Shown: positions 29,810 to 38,317, counted from the first letter of the stretch. The stretch: 64,000 nucleotides of DNA from Aestuariimicrobium soli (GCF_051192575.1 NZ_JBPJSQ010000001.1:124001-188000); one strand, 5' to 3'. The notes: generated from the letters alone by a model not told the origin. Made by a program: numbers and translations.

Positions 29810-30853
29810 TCAGTCCTCGGCGAGCAGGTCGAGCACCTTGGGTCGCAGTTCGTCGCCGTCGGCGCCGCGCACCTCGGGGGCGGCGTCGGGCTCCCACTGC
29901 AGATGGTCGCGATCCTGCAGCACGGTGGCGGTGCCGTGGGCCAGCACCTGCTGCGCCTGGGTGAGCTGGCGGATGGCGATCCCGCGCACGTGCTCGGGCT
30001 GAAGGGCCGCGAACTCGTTGTACAGGAAGGGGTCGTGCTGGCCGTCGTCCCCGAAGAGCAACCACTCCACCTGCGGCAGGTCACGGGCCAGTTCCCGCAG
30101 GGCGATGCGCTTGTGGTCGGGGCCGGAGCGGAACCAGCCCGTGTTGGTTGGCCCCCAATCGGTGAGCAGCATCGGGCCGGCCGGCAGCCCGTGCCGTTTG
30201 AGGAAGCGCTGCAGGAACGGGTAGGTGTTCCAGGCCCCGGTCGACACGTAGATGATCGGCGCTCCGGGGTGCTCCCGCAGCAACTGCTGGTACAGCCGGG
30301 CCATGCCGGGCACGGGCTCGCGCGCCTGCTCGGTGACCACGAAACTGTTCCAGGCGGCGATGAACAGGCGGGGGAGCCACGTCGAGATGACGGTGTCGTC
30401 GATGTCACTGATCAGGCCGAAGGTCATGTCGTCGCCCACGACGTGCACGGGTGCGCGAACGACCTTCGAGTCGGGGGTCCTCAGGTCGACGTGGTGCAGG
30501 CCGGCGCCCAGCCCGGGGTTCTTGATGCGCACGTCGATGTAGCCGCCCCGGTTGGCCTCGATCTCGATGGTCGAGTCCATGCTTGTCACCGCGACACTGG
30601 CCTGGGCGATCGGCACCGCCATGAAGTTGCGCCAGCCACGCTGCGACAGGAACTTGTCGGCCGCCCGCAGCAGGTCGGTGCGGGGATTGGCGGGCGTGAG
30701 CACGACCCGCCCGAGAATGCGCAGTTGGTCGGACGATCCGTAGCCCGCATAGGGGATGATCGTCTCGACCCACCCGCGCTTGCGCATGCGGGCTGCCAGC
30801 TGGCGATTGACGACTTCTTCGGCGCGGGCGCCGATGAACGGTCGGTTGCTCAT
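29810..30853 (-). CDS. App1-type DUF2183 phosphatase domain protein
   Basis: A 347-residue protein with the C-terminal App1/DUF2183 domain, a HAD-like fold known from yeast phosphatidate phosphatase App1. The nucleophile motif DxDxT appears as ISDIDDTVISTW and later motifs as IIYVSTGAWNTY and LFGDDGQHDP. The N-terminal half is a beta-rich region of the same family. In bacteria the substrate is unproven; lipid phosphate or another phosphomonoester is likely. The ATG at 30853 has TAGGGT seven bases upstream. Divergent from the DUF5998 gene, with 60 bases between the starts. Confidence 0.87.
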   Translation of the reverse strand: MSNRPFIGARAEEVVNRQLAARMRKRGWVETIIPYAGYGSSDQLRILGRVVLTPANPRTDLLRAADKFLSQRGWRNFMAVPIAQASVAVTSMDSTIEIEANRGGYIDVRIKNPGLGAGLHHVDLRTPDSKVVRAPVHVVGDDMTFGLISDIDDTVISTWLPRLFIAAWNSFVVTEQAREPVPGMARLYQQLLREHPGAPIIYVSTGAWNTYPFLQRFLKRHGLPAGPMLLTDWGPTNTGWFRSGPDHKRIALRELARDLPQVEWLLFGDDGQHDPFLYNEFAALQPEHVRGIAIRQLTQAQQVLAHGTATVLQDRDHLQWEPDAAPEVRGADGDELRPKVLDLLAED

Positions 30854-30860
30854 GCGCAGC

Positions 30861-30907
30861 ACCCTAGCCAACGCCCGGTGCCCCCGAGGGCCGCCCGCCA
30901 GTAGGGT
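30861..30907. promoter_or_regulatory. Back-to-back leaderless promoters (App1 gene and DUF5998 gene)
   Basis: TAGGGT occurs on the minus strand at 30861-30866 (seven bases before the ATG at 30853) and on the plus strand at 30902-30907 (six bases before the GTG at 30914). Neither gene has a Shine-Dalgarno sequence. The 60-base gap therefore holds two divergent -10 boxes in the same word, and the two -35 regions must overlap. Confidence 0.55.
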
Positions 30908-30913
30908 GAGTGG

Positions 30914-31504
30914 GTGGACTCTGGAGCAGACGCCGTGACCCCGACGCTGAGGGCACAGATCTTCGATGCCGGCTACTACCCCGAGGTGGTGACCGATGCC
31001 GTCGCCCGGTGCATCGGGGACGAGCCCGAGGTCGCCTCGCTGGTGCACCACGAGGCCACCTTCACCTCCGAGGAAGTGCTGAGGCACCTGACGGTGCTGG
31101 TGCTCACGCCGACCCGCCTGGTGATCGGTCACACCGACGAACAGAGTGACCGCCCTGACCAGGGGGCGACCGCCATCACCTCGACGGAGTCGATCCCGCT
31201 CAGTTCCATCAGCGCGGTCTCGCTCACCCGGGTGATCGCGAACCCCAGCCGCTTCGCTCCGGGGGCGAGCGCCGACCAGGCGGTCGTCGAGACCTGGCTG
31301 ACGCTGGGCTGGGGCACGATGCGGCGGGTCGACCTCGAGCGCGCCGGTTGCGCCGACCCCGAGTGCGATGCCGACCACGGCTACACGGGCTCGCTGGTCA
31401 ACGACGACATCACGGTGCGCATGAGCCCGACCGCCGACGGCCCCGACAAGGTGGCCCAGCTGGTGGAGTTCGGCACGGCGCTGCAGCGGGCCATCGGTCG
31501 ATGA
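30914..31504 (+). CDS. DUF5998 family protein
   Basis: A 196-residue actinobacterial protein of the DUF5998 family, regularly found before a phosphodiesterase gene as here. It is a soluble alpha/beta protein with no signal or membrane segment. A CxxxxC pair (CADPECDADHGYTG) could bind metal. The GTG start fits the -10 box six bases upstream. The stop overlaps the next gene by ATGA. No function is known. Confidence 0.85.
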   Translation: MDSGADAVTPTLRAQIFDAGYYPEVVTDAVARCIGDEPEVASLVHHEATFTSEEVLRHLTVLVLTPTRLVIGHTDEQSDRPDQGATAITSTESIPLSSISAVSLTRVIANPSRFAPGASADQAVVETWLTLGWGTMRRVDLERAGCADPECDADHGYTGSLVNDDITVRMSPTADGPDKVAQLVEFGTALQRAIGR

Positions 31505-32682
31505 CGGTGCCCACTTCCCCCGATCTGCCCAGTTCGCGCGATCTCCTGGCCGAGCGCGACGCCGGCCAGCTGATCGCGCCCGCGCACGGTTTGGCCTCAC
31601 TGTCCGACCTGATGCCGTCGGTGGCGGCGGCCCTGGGGGTCACGTCCCATCCGAACACGCTGGGGCTGCCCCCTGCCCGTCGCTACGTCGTCGCGCTGGT
31701 CGACGGGTTGGGGTGGACGATCACCCAGCGGGCGCTCGGCCACGCGCGCTGGCTCGGGCGGCGCTTCGCCCAGGCTCGTCCGATCACCTCGGGGGTGCCG
31801 TCGACCACGGCCACCTCGATCACCTCGCTGGGCACGGGTCGGGTGCCGGGTCAGCACGGCGTCGTCGGCTACATGTTCCGCCCACAGAAGGGGCGCCCGG
31901 TGATGAACGCCCTCACCTGGGATGCCAGCGTCGACCCCCACACGTTCCAGCCGCATCGCACGGTGCTGGAGGAACTGGTGGGTCAGTCGGTGGCGGTGTC
32001 GCGGGTGATGCCGGCCCGGCACGAGGGCTCGGGCCTCACCGAGTCGGCCCTGCGGGGAGGGCGGTTCGTCCCCATGTCGCGCGAGGACGACCTCGACCTG
32101 CGCACCGAGAAGACCGTGCGGGCGTCCCGCGAGGGTGAGCGCAGCCTCGTCTACGTCTACGACCGCTCCGTCGACCACACCGGCCACAGCCGGGGCGTCG
32201 ACAGTGACGACTGGCTGATCGCGCTCGAGCGGGTCGACGGGTGGCTGGCCGACCTGCGCCGCAGTCTCGACGACGACGTCTGCCTGGTCGTCACCGGCGA
32301 CCACGGCATGGTCGACGTGCCCTTCGACTCGCGGTTGGTGTTCGAGGAGGAGCCCGAGTTGGTGCGCGGGGTCGACGCCCTGGCCGGCGAGGGGCGCCTG
32401 CGGCAGCTCTACACCGACGAGCCGGACGAGGTGGCCCGGCGCTGGGCGGCCCTGCTCGGTGAGCGGGCCTGGGTGCGCACCCGCGAGGAGGCGCTGGCCG
32501 AGGGTTGGTTCGGTGAGGTCGCGCCCACGGTGTCCGACCGCATCGGCGACGTGCTCGTGGCCGCTCGCGATCGGTGGGCCGTGATGAGCACGACCCTGCC
32601 CGGCGAGTTCACCCTGGTCGGCATGCACGGGTCGCTCACGGCCGACGAGATGCTGGTGCCGCTGGTGGTCGACCATGGCTGA
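31501..32682 (+). CDS. Type I phosphodiesterase / nucleotide pyrophosphatase family protein
   Basis: A 393-residue member of the alkaline-phosphatase-like superfamily. Metal-binding and nucleophile motifs are visible: VVALVDGLGWT (first Asp), TSGVPSTTATSITSLGTGR with the Thr nucleophile, YDRSVDHTGH (Asp and His) and VVTGDHGMVDV (Asp-His). The set matches the two-zinc site of nucleotide pyrophosphatases and phosphodiesterases. It has no signal peptide, so it is probably cytosolic. It overlaps DUF5998 upstream by four bases and thymidine kinase downstream by eight. Confidence 0.88.
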   Translation: MTVPTSPDLPSSRDLLAERDAGQLIAPAHGLASLSDLMPSVAAALGVTSHPNTLGLPPARRYVVALVDGLGWTITQRALGHARWLGRRFAQARPITSGVPSTTATSITSLGTGRVPGQHGVVGYMFRPQKGRPVMNALTWDASVDPHTFQPHRTVLEELVGQSVAVSRVMPARHEGSGLTESALRGGRFVPMSREDDLDLRTEKTVRASREGERSLVYVYDRSVDHTGHSRGVDSDDWLIALERVDGWLADLRRSLDDDVCLVVTGDHGMVDVPFDSRLVFEEEPELVRGVDALAGEGRLRQLYTDEPDEVARRWAALLGERAWVRTREEALAEGWFGEVAPTVSDRIGDVLVAARDRWAVMSTTLPGEFTLVGMHGSLTADEMLVPLVVDHG

Positions 32683-33349
32683 ACTGGTGTTCTTCACCGG
32701 CCCCATGGACTGCGGCAAGTCGACCCTGGCCCTGCAGATGGACCACACCCAGTCGGCCCACGACCGGCAGGGGGAACTGTTCACCTGCCAGGACCGCTCC
32801 GGTGACGCCGTGATCACCTCGCGCATCGGGCTGTCGCGCTCGGCAACCGAGGTGATCGAGACCTTCAACTTCTTCGATCACGTCGTGGCCGGGCTCACCG
32901 CCGGGCGCCGGATCGATTACGTGATCTGCGACGAGGCTCAGTTCTACACCAGCGCCCAAGTGGAGCAACTGGCGCGCGTCGCCGACGAGCTCGGCATCGA
33001 CGTGCTTTGCTTCGGCATTCTCGCCGACTTCCGCACTGAACTGTTCCCCGGATCGAAACGGCTGGTCGAACTCGCCGACCGCATGGAGACCCTGCAGGTG
33101 CGCCCGCTGTGCTGGTGCGGCAACCGGGCCACCCACAACGCCCGCACCGTCGACGGCGTGATGGTCACCGAGGGCTCGCAGGTGGTGGTCGGCGACACCG
33201 CGGACGACCCCACCGGGGAACCGCGAACCGCCCCCCACGTCGTGCGCTACGAGGTGCTGTGTCGCAAGCACCACCACATGAAGATGTCGAAGCAGGTGGC
33301 GATGGCCACCCTCAGCCCCGACGTGCTGCCGTTCGAGGAGGACGCATGA
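32675..33349 (+). CDS. tdk: Thymidine kinase (type II)
   Basis: A 224-residue salvage enzyme that phosphorylates thymidine to dTMP. The P-loop is GPMDCGKST, the Walker B-like motif is VICDEAQFY, the lasso and zinc region contains CWCGN and a later LCRKHH, and the catalytic Glu follows the DEAQF Asp. Slightly longer than the usual 190-200 residues because of a C-terminal extension after the zinc site. It sits in a four-gene overlapping operon. Confidence 0.93.
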   Translation: MAELVFFTGPMDCGKSTLALQMDHTQSAHDRQGELFTCQDRSGDAVITSRIGLSRSATEVIETFNFFDHVVAGLTAGRRIDYVICDEAQFYTSAQVEQLARVADELGIDVLCFGILADFRTELFPGSKRLVELADRMETLQVRPLCWCGNRATHNARTVDGVMVTEGSQVVVGDTADDPTGEPRTAPHVVRYEVLCRKHHHMKMSKQVAMATLSPDVLPFEEDA

Positions 33350-34197
33350 CCAGCCCGCTCATCACCGTCGACGAGCTGGCGGCCCTGGTGGCCGCCGATT
33401 CCGACGACCCCGACCAGCACGACCTGGTGCTACTCGACACCCGCTGGTACCTCACCGAACCCGATCGCGGACGACGCGAGTACGCCGCCGGTCACCTGCC
33501 CGGGGCGGTGCACGTCGATCTGGAGAGCGAACTGGCGGCCCACCCGCGCAGCGACGGGCGCGGCGGTCGTCATCCGCTGCCCGACGTGGTCGACCTGCAG
33601 CAGGCGATGCGTCGCGCCGGGGTCAACGAGACCTCCCACGTCGTGATCTACGACCAGGGCAGCTCCCTGGCCGCCGCCCGGGCCTGGTGGTTGCTGCGCG
33701 ACGGCGGGCAGACCGAGGTGCAGGTGCTCGACGGGGGACTGGCCGCCTGGGTGGCCGCCGGCGGCCAGGTCACCGACGAGGTGCCGCAGCCTGAGGCGGG
33801 CAGTGTGGTGCTGCGTCCCGGATCGATGCCCCGACTCGATGCGGACGAGGTGGCCGCCGCCCTCGCCGCCGGACGCACCATCGTCGACGTGCGCGGTGCC
33901 AATCGCTTCCGCGGTGAGGACGAGACCATCGATCCCGTTGCCGGGCACATTCCCGGTGCGGTGTCGCGGCCGGCCGGTGACATCGCCGGCGCCGAGGGAT
34001 TCGCCTCGTCCGAGCGCATTCGCGAACACTTCGCCGGCCTGCGCCCGGGGGACGCGTTCAGTTGCGGCTCGGGGGTGACGGCCTGTCAGGCCGTGCTCGC
34101 GGCGGAGTCGGCCGGTCTGCGTGGCCTGGCGATCTACCCGGGATCGTGGTCGGACTGGATCTCCGATCCGACGAGGCCGGTGGCGACGGGGGAGTGA
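33346..34197 (+). CDS. Sulfurtransferase with two rhodanese domains
   Basis: A 283-residue thiosulfate or 3-mercaptopyruvate sulfurtransferase type protein. The N-terminal domain is the inactive one (YAAGHLPGAVHVDLE, LDGGLAAW). The C-terminal domain has the active-site loop SCGSGVTACQ, and CGSGVTA is typical of mercaptopyruvate-type enzymes. The ATG overlaps the tdk stop (ATGA). Likely cytosolic. Confidence 0.92.
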   Translation: MTSPLITVDELAALVAADSDDPDQHDLVLLDTRWYLTEPDRGRREYAAGHLPGAVHVDLESELAAHPRSDGRGGRHPLPDVVDLQQAMRRAGVNETSHVVIYDQGSSLAAARAWWLLRDGGQTEVQVLDGGLAAWVAAGGQVTDEVPQPEAGSVVLRPGSMPRLDADEVAAALAAGRTIVDVRGANRFRGEDETIDPVAGHIPGAVSRPAGDIAGAEGFASSERIREHFAGLRPGDAFSCGSGVTACQAVLAAESAGLRGLAIYPGSWSDWISDPTRPVATGE

Positions 34198-34209
34198 CCC
34201 CCGGCCGCG

Positions 34210-35277
34210 TCAGGACTCCTTCGGCCCGCCGAACATGATCTCGTCCCAGCTGGGCACGCTGGCGCGCCCGGACTTCTTGCGGGTGCGCGGGCGGGTGGTC
34301 TTCTTGGGCGGATCCGGCACCTCGGTCGCCTCGGTCGGCTCGGGTTCGACCTCCGTGGACTGAGGGTCGCCCGCCTCGACCTCGGAACGCTCGAGCAGCA
34401 CGCTGTCGATCAGCGGATCCTGCTCCATGCCCTCGGGCTGTCCGTGGGGCAGGCTGAGCTCGCCGCTGGAGTCGTTGTCGGAGTCAGTTGTGGCGTCGGG
34501 GGCCGGGGGCTCATCGGAGGCCATGATCTCGTCGACCACCGGCTGGGTGAGCCCGGCGTAGATGTTCACCGAGTCCTCGTTGAACGACGACAACATCTCG
34601 TACAACACGTCGAGCTCCGACTGCTGCGGCACGATGTCGTAGACGCCGTCGACCTCCTGCAGCTCGGCCTCGCTGTAGTCGTCGGGTTCGTCGGACGAGG
34701 TCCCCTGGACCCGGGTCTCGGCGGCGGCTGCGGTGGGGCCGGTCGGCTGCACGGCGCGCACCAGCGCCAACTCGTCGTTCAGGTCGACCGTTGGCTCGTG
34801 GTCGGGGTCGTTGGGGCGGCGAGCAGGTTGGCGGCCCGGTTGGGGGCCGTGCTTGGAGGTGACTTCGCCGATCAGCCAGCGGGCCTCGTCATTGCGGGCC
34901 ACCGAGAAGCGCGCGCGCGGATCGAAGCGGAATCGTCCCTCGTGGTCGGCCGAACCCGACTGGTAGCGCACCACGATCGTCCAACTGCGATCCGGCTCGC
35001 GCCAGGCGTCCCAGACCACGTCGTCGACGTCGATGCCGCGCTGCTGCAGCCGCTCGGCGATGACGGCCTTCAGCGCACGGGCCGACGAGGACTCGCCGGT
35101 GCGCCGCACGGGGGCCTGCTGGGCGCTGCCGGCGACGTGCTCACGTTCGGCCAACACCGGGGCGGCGAAGACCTCGACCTTCTCGGCGGGCACACCCGCG
35201 GCCGCTGCGACCTCGTCGAGACTCTCACCCGAGCGGATGCGGGTCTGGATGTCGCGGGGGCTGAGCGCGCTCTCCAT
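34210..35277 (-). CDS. sepH: Septation protein SepH, N-terminal domain incomplete
   Basis: SepH binds FtsZ and supports septum formation in actinobacteria. The part from ATG 35277 starts with MESALSPRDIQTRIRSGES and keeps the DUF3071 helix-turn-helix-like core (RALKAVIAERLQQRGIDVDD, SWTIVVRYQSG), a long acidic linker and the conserved C-terminal tail RASVPSWDEIMFGG. The usual 55-60 residues before MESAL are not readable in this frame; only LEIP precedes it plausibly, although an in-frame ATG exists at 35370. A -10 box at 35398-35403 implies that transcription begins about 110 bases upstream of 35277, so a frameshift or deletion at the 5' end is likely. Confidence 0.75.
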   Translation of the reverse strand: MESALSPRDIQTRIRSGESLDEVAAAAGVPAEKVEVFAAPVLAEREHVAGSAQQAPVRRTGESSSARALKAVIAERLQQRGIDVDDVVWDAWREPDRSWTIVVRYQSGSADHEGRFRFDPRARFSVARNDEARWLIGEVTSKHGPQPGRQPARRPNDPDHEPTVDLNDELALVRAVQPTGPTAAAAETRVQGTSSDEPDDYSEAELQEVDGVYDIVPQQSELDVLYEMLSSFNEDSVNIYAGLTQPVVDEIMASDEPPAPDATTDSDNDSSGELSLPHGQPEGMEQDPLIDSVLLERSEVEAGDPQSTEVEPEPTEATEVPDPPKKTTRPRTRKKSGRASVPSWDEIMFGGPKES

Positions 35278-35397
35278 GGGGATCTCCAATGCGTCCTGGT
35301 GCGGTACGTCCTGACGTGGGACGGGGGCATGGCGAGAGGCGCGGACAAGTCCTCGATGATCTGCAGACAATGCTCGTCCTCACCATTCTTCCGCCCG

Positions 35398-35403
35398 ACC
35401 CTA
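35398..35403 (-). promoter_or_regulatory. Candidate -10 box of sepH
   Basis: Minus-strand TAGGGT, the same word as before the App1 and DUF5998 genes. The first ATG after it (35386) lies in a frame different from the recognisable sepH frame, which supports a lesion between 35386 and 35277. Confidence 0.4.
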
Positions 35404-35494
35404 CCGCGCACCCCCGACAACCGCGCGTCGGCGTGAACCGAAACTTGACCCTTGCGAGGAGGGTGCCGTCGGCGGGCTGTGCAACGATTGAGGC

Positions 35495-36526
35495 ATGAGT
35501 GAACACCCCGTCGACGGAGTCCTGCTGGTCAGTTTCGGTGGGCCGGAGGCCCCCGAGGACGTCGTTCCCTTCCTCCAGAACGTCACCCGCGGGGCCAACA
35601 TCCCCGACGAGCGCCTGCGCGAGGTCGGCCAGCACTACTTCCTGTTCGGTGGACGAAGCCCCATCAACGACCAGAACAAGGAGCTGATCGCCGCCCTCGA
35701 GCGCGAACTGGCCGCTCGCGGTCACGACTGGCCCATCCTGTGGGGCAACCGCAACTGGCACCCCTTCCTTCCCGACACGCTCGCCCGGGCACACGAGGCC
35801 GGCCAGCACCGTCTGGTGGTGCTCACCACGGCCGCCTACCCGAGCTATTCCGGGTGCCGGAGCTACCGCGAGGCCCTGGCCGAGGCCGCCGCCGACCTGC
35901 AGGCCCCGTTCGAGTTCCGCCGCGTGGGCAACTACGCGATGGACGAGGGCTATGTCGAGGCCAATGCCGATGCGGTCGCCGCCGCCCTGGCCGAGCGCCC
36001 GGGAGCCCGGGTCGTGTTCGTGACCCACTCCATCCCCACCGCGATGAATGACGCCTCCGGGCCGGCGGACGAGTCCGGCGCCTACGAGACCTGGCACCGC
36101 GAAGTGGCCACGCGGATCTGTGCCAGGCTCGGGATCGAGGGCCACGACCTCGTCTACTGCTCGCGTTCCGGCCCTCCGAGCCAGCCGTGGCTGGTTCCCG
36201 ACGTGAACGACCACCTGGAGCAGCTGAGCGATGCTGGGGTCGAGGCCGTGGTGCTCGCGCCGATCGGGTTCACCTCCGACCACATGGAGGTGATCTACGA
36301 CCTCGACACGCAGGCCCGCGAGACCTGCGATCGGCTGGGGTTGGCCATGGCCCGCGCGGCCACGGCAGGGGTGCACCCCGCATTCGTGCGTGCGCTGGCG
36401 GACCGGATCGAGCAGGCGGCCGCCCGTGATCCTGAACTGGGTGATCCTGAATTGGGCCCACCCGGGTGTGGCGGGGCGGGCTGCTGCCGCAACCTGCGCG
36501 ACCCACAGCGCGCCGCCGTGAACTGA
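35495..36526 (+). CDS. hemH: Ferrochelatase (coproporphyrin-type)
   Basis: A 343-residue enzyme that inserts Fe2+ into coproporphyrin III (actinobacterial CpfC type) in heme synthesis. It starts GVLLVSFGGPEAPEDVVPFL, has the catalytic-His region VVFVTHSIPTAM and PIGFTSDHMEV with the conserved Glu. The C terminus carries a Cys cluster (CGGAGCC) that fits the [2Fe-2S] ligands of actinobacterial enzymes. Just before it a 15-bp segment is tandemly duplicated (36428-36442 and 36443-36457), encoding DPELG twice. The ATG has AACGAT six bases upstream, a weak leaderless-type -10. Confidence 0.95.
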   Translation: MSEHPVDGVLLVSFGGPEAPEDVVPFLQNVTRGANIPDERLREVGQHYFLFGGRSPINDQNKELIAALERELAARGHDWPILWGNRNWHPFLPDTLARAHEAGQHRLVVLTTAAYPSYSGCRSYREALAEAAADLQAPFEFRRVGNYAMDEGYVEANADAVAAALAERPGARVVFVTHSIPTAMNDASGPADESGAYETWHREVATRICARLGIEGHDLVYCSRSGPPSQPWLVPDVNDHLEQLSDAGVEAVVLAPIGFTSDHMEVIYDLDTQARETCDRLGLAMARAATAGVHPAFVRALADRIEQAAARDPELGDPELGPPGCGGAGCCRNLRDPQRAAVN

Positions 36527-36619
36527 GGTCGCTCGCCCCTTGACCGCTGTGATAGGAATGCCGCGACACCCTGCCCGGCGCAGGGAAGCACGGCACGAGA
36601 CAACGGGGAGACCACACCG

Positions 36620-36916
36620 ATGGCGACTGATTACGACGCTCCGCGCAAGACCGACGAGGAGATGAACGAGGACTCCCTCGAGGAGCTCAAGACTCGTCGC
36701 AACGACAAGAACTCGGGCAAGGTCGACGAGGACGAGGTGGAGGCCGCCGAATCGTTCGAGCTGCCCGGCGCCGACCTGTCCCACGAGGAACTCACGGTTC
36801 GGGTGCTGCCCCGGCAGGCCAACGAGTTCACCTGCGTGAGCTGCTTTCTGGTGAAGCAGCGCAGCCAGCTGGCCGAGGAGACCAAGCGCGGACCGATCTG
36901 CGTCGACTGCGTCTGA
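36620..36916 (+). CDS. DUF4193 family protein
   Basis: A 98-residue actinobacterial protein with an acidic, disordered N-terminal half and a C-terminal zinc ribbon: FTCVSCFLVKQRSQ and ICVDCV give two Cys-x2-Cys pairs. GGGGAG precedes the ATG. The DUF4193-DUF3093-dut-DUF3710 order is conserved in the phylum. Function unknown; the fold suggests binding to RNA polymerase or nucleic acid, which is inference. Confidence 0.9.
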   Translation: MATDYDAPRKTDEEMNEDSLEELKTRRNDKNSGKVDEDEVEAAESFELPGADLSHEELTVRVLPRQANEFTCVSCFLVKQRSQLAEETKRGPICVDCV

Positions 36917-36918
36917 GT

Positions 36919-37206
36919 TCAGATCTTGAACTGCAACGGGTGAGCCTTCGGCAGACCGCCCCGCTTGGTGGTCATGCGCGCGGTGGCCCGCTGCACCGCC
37001 AGCTGGCTCAGCCCGTACCCCACGGCACTGGCGAGCACCCAGCTGAAGGCGGCCCCGGCGGAGACCTCGGGGTCGCCCGGCTCCGGGGGCTCCTCCCCGG
37101 TGACGAACTCCCACCCGGAGGCGAGCAGCTTCTGGGTGGCCACGGTCGCCACCGTTCCCAGGATGGCCGCCGAGACCTTGAGCAGAATCTTGTCGGTGAG
37201 CTTCAT
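36919..37206 (-). CDS. DUF4235 family small membrane protein
   Basis: A 95-residue protein with two hydrophobic helices (around ILLKVSAAILGTVATVATQK and AAFSWVLASAVGYGLSQLAV) separated by an acidic loop, as in the DUF4235 family. ATG 37206 is preferred to the upstream ATG at 37215 because TAGGAT lies seven bases before it. Its 3' end is two bases from the convergent DUF4193 stop. Function unknown. Confidence 0.85.
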   Translation of the reverse strand: MKLTDKILLKVSAAILGTVATVATQKLLASGWEFVTGEEPPEPGDPEVSAGAAFSWVLASAVGYGLSQLAVQRATARMTTKRGGLPKAHPLQFKI

Positions 37207-37213
37207 GCCGCCC

Positions 37214-37252
37214 ATCCTAGGCGTGCGGCGACGCAGCGCGCGGCACTACGGT
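37214..37252. promoter_or_regulatory. Divergent leaderless promoters (DUF4235 gene and DUF3093 leader)
   Basis: Minus-strand TAGGAT at 37214-37219 precedes the DUF4235 ATG by seven bases. Plus-strand TACGGT at 37247-37252 precedes the ATG of the short leader frame at 37259 by six bases. Confidence 0.5.
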
Positions 37253-37258
37253 GGGCCC

Positions 37259-37285
37259 ATGATCGAGGGCAGCATCAGTGAGTGA
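37259..37285 (+). CDS. Eight-codon leader frame overlapping the DUF3093 start
   Basis: ATG at 37259 encodes MIEGSISE and stops at TGA 37283-37285, eight bases inside the DUF3093 gene, whose GTG start is at 37278. The -10 box lies six bases before this ATG, so a transcript from it would begin at or next to the leader start codon. The overlap suggests that ribosomes finishing the leader restart on DUF3093, which has no ribosome binding site of its own. Alternatively the promoter call is wrong and the frame is chance. Confidence 0.4.
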   Translation: MIEGSISE

Positions 37286-37778
37286 CGTCGACAGCAGCGT
37301 GACGCCCGCCAGCCCGGCCTACGCCGAACGCCAGACCGTTCCCGGGGCGTGGTGGGCCGGACTGGGATTGCTCGCCGCCTCGTTGGTGGTGGCGGTGTGG
37401 GCCTTCCTGGGTGACCGATGGGGGCTCGGCACAGCCGTCGTGGTGTTCGGCCTGACGGCCCTGGGGTTGTGGGGCTGGGGGCGCGCACGGATCGTGGTCG
37501 CCGACGGCTGGTTCGCCGTCGACGGGGCCACCATCGAGACCCGGTACCTGGGTGAGGTCGTCCCGCTGACGGGAGCCCGCAGCAAGGCCGCACTGCGCGA
37601 GGGGCGCACCGGCGAGTGGCTGCACCTTCGTCCGTGGTTGGGCGGTGCCGTGCGCTGTGAGTTGACCGACCCCGCCGATCGGCACACCAGTTGGCTGGTC
37701 GCGACCCGGCACCCCGACCGGCTGGCGACGGTGTTGAACGCCCCGGCCGCCCACGAGACGACAGGATCGGCCCGATGA
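37278..37778 (+). CDS. DUF3093 family membrane protein
   Basis: A 166-residue protein with two adjacent hydrophobic helices near residues 25-70 (WWAGLGLLAASLVVAVWAF; GTAVVVFGLTALGLWGWG) followed by a soluble beta-rich domain (ARIVVADGWFAVDGATIE...). This matches DUF3093, always encoded next to dut in actinobacteria. The GTG start is used, and an eight-codon frame runs over it. The stop overlaps the dut ATG (ATGA). Function unknown. Confidence 0.88.
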   Translation: MSDVDSSVTPASPAYAERQTVPGAWWAGLGLLAASLVVAVWAFLGDRWGLGTAVVVFGLTALGLWGWGRARIVVADGWFAVDGATIETRYLGEVVPLTGARSKAALREGRTGEWLHLRPWLGGAVRCELTDPADRHTSWLVATRHPDRLATVLNAPAAHETTGSAR

Positions 37779-38257
37779 CCGCCGAGCGACCAGACATCCA
37801 GCGACCCGAGGTGCTGGTGCGCCGGCTCGACCCCGACCTGCCGCTGCCCGCCTACGCCCGGGCGGGCGACGCCGGCATGGACCTGCTCACCGCCGTCGAC
37901 GTCACCCTGCAACCGGGGGAGCGCGTGCTCGTGCGCACCGGGATCGCCCTGGCCATCCCCGAGGGGTGGGTCGGATTGGTGCACCCGCGTTCCGGGCTGG
38001 CTGCGCGACACGGACTCACCATGGTCAACGCGCCGGGCACCATCGACGCCGGCTTCCGCGGCGAGATCCACCTGTGCCTGCTGAACACCGATCCGCGCGA
38101 ACCGATCCAGCTGCGACGCGGCGACCGCGCCGGCCAGATCATCTTCCAACGCGTGGGCATCGCCCGCCTCGTCGAGGTGGACGACCTGCCACCCAGTGAG
38201 CGCGGAGCCGGGGGCTTCGGGTCGACGGGCGGGTTCGGGGCCTCCGAAAGTGTCTAG
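37775..38257 (+). CDS. dut: dUTP diphosphatase
   Basis: A 160-residue trimeric dUTPase that cleaves dUTP to dUMP and pyrophosphate. The five family motifs are present in order: AGDAGMDL, HPRSGLAARHG, NAPGTIDAGFRGEI, RRGDRAGQIIFQ and the Phe-containing C-terminal ERGAGGFGSTGGFG that closes over the active site. Translationally coupled to DUF3093. Confidence 0.96.
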   Translation: MTAERPDIQRPEVLVRRLDPDLPLPAYARAGDAGMDLLTAVDVTLQPGERVLVRTGIALAIPEGWVGLVHPRSGLAARHGLTMVNAPGTIDAGFRGEIHLCLLNTDPREPIQLRRGDRAGQIIFQRVGIARLVEVDDLPPSERGAGGFGSTGGFGASESV

Positions 38258-38317
38258 ACTTGACGTGTGTGCCCGCAGCACGTGCGGGCGGCACGCAGTC
38301 TCGAGGGAAGGACTCAC

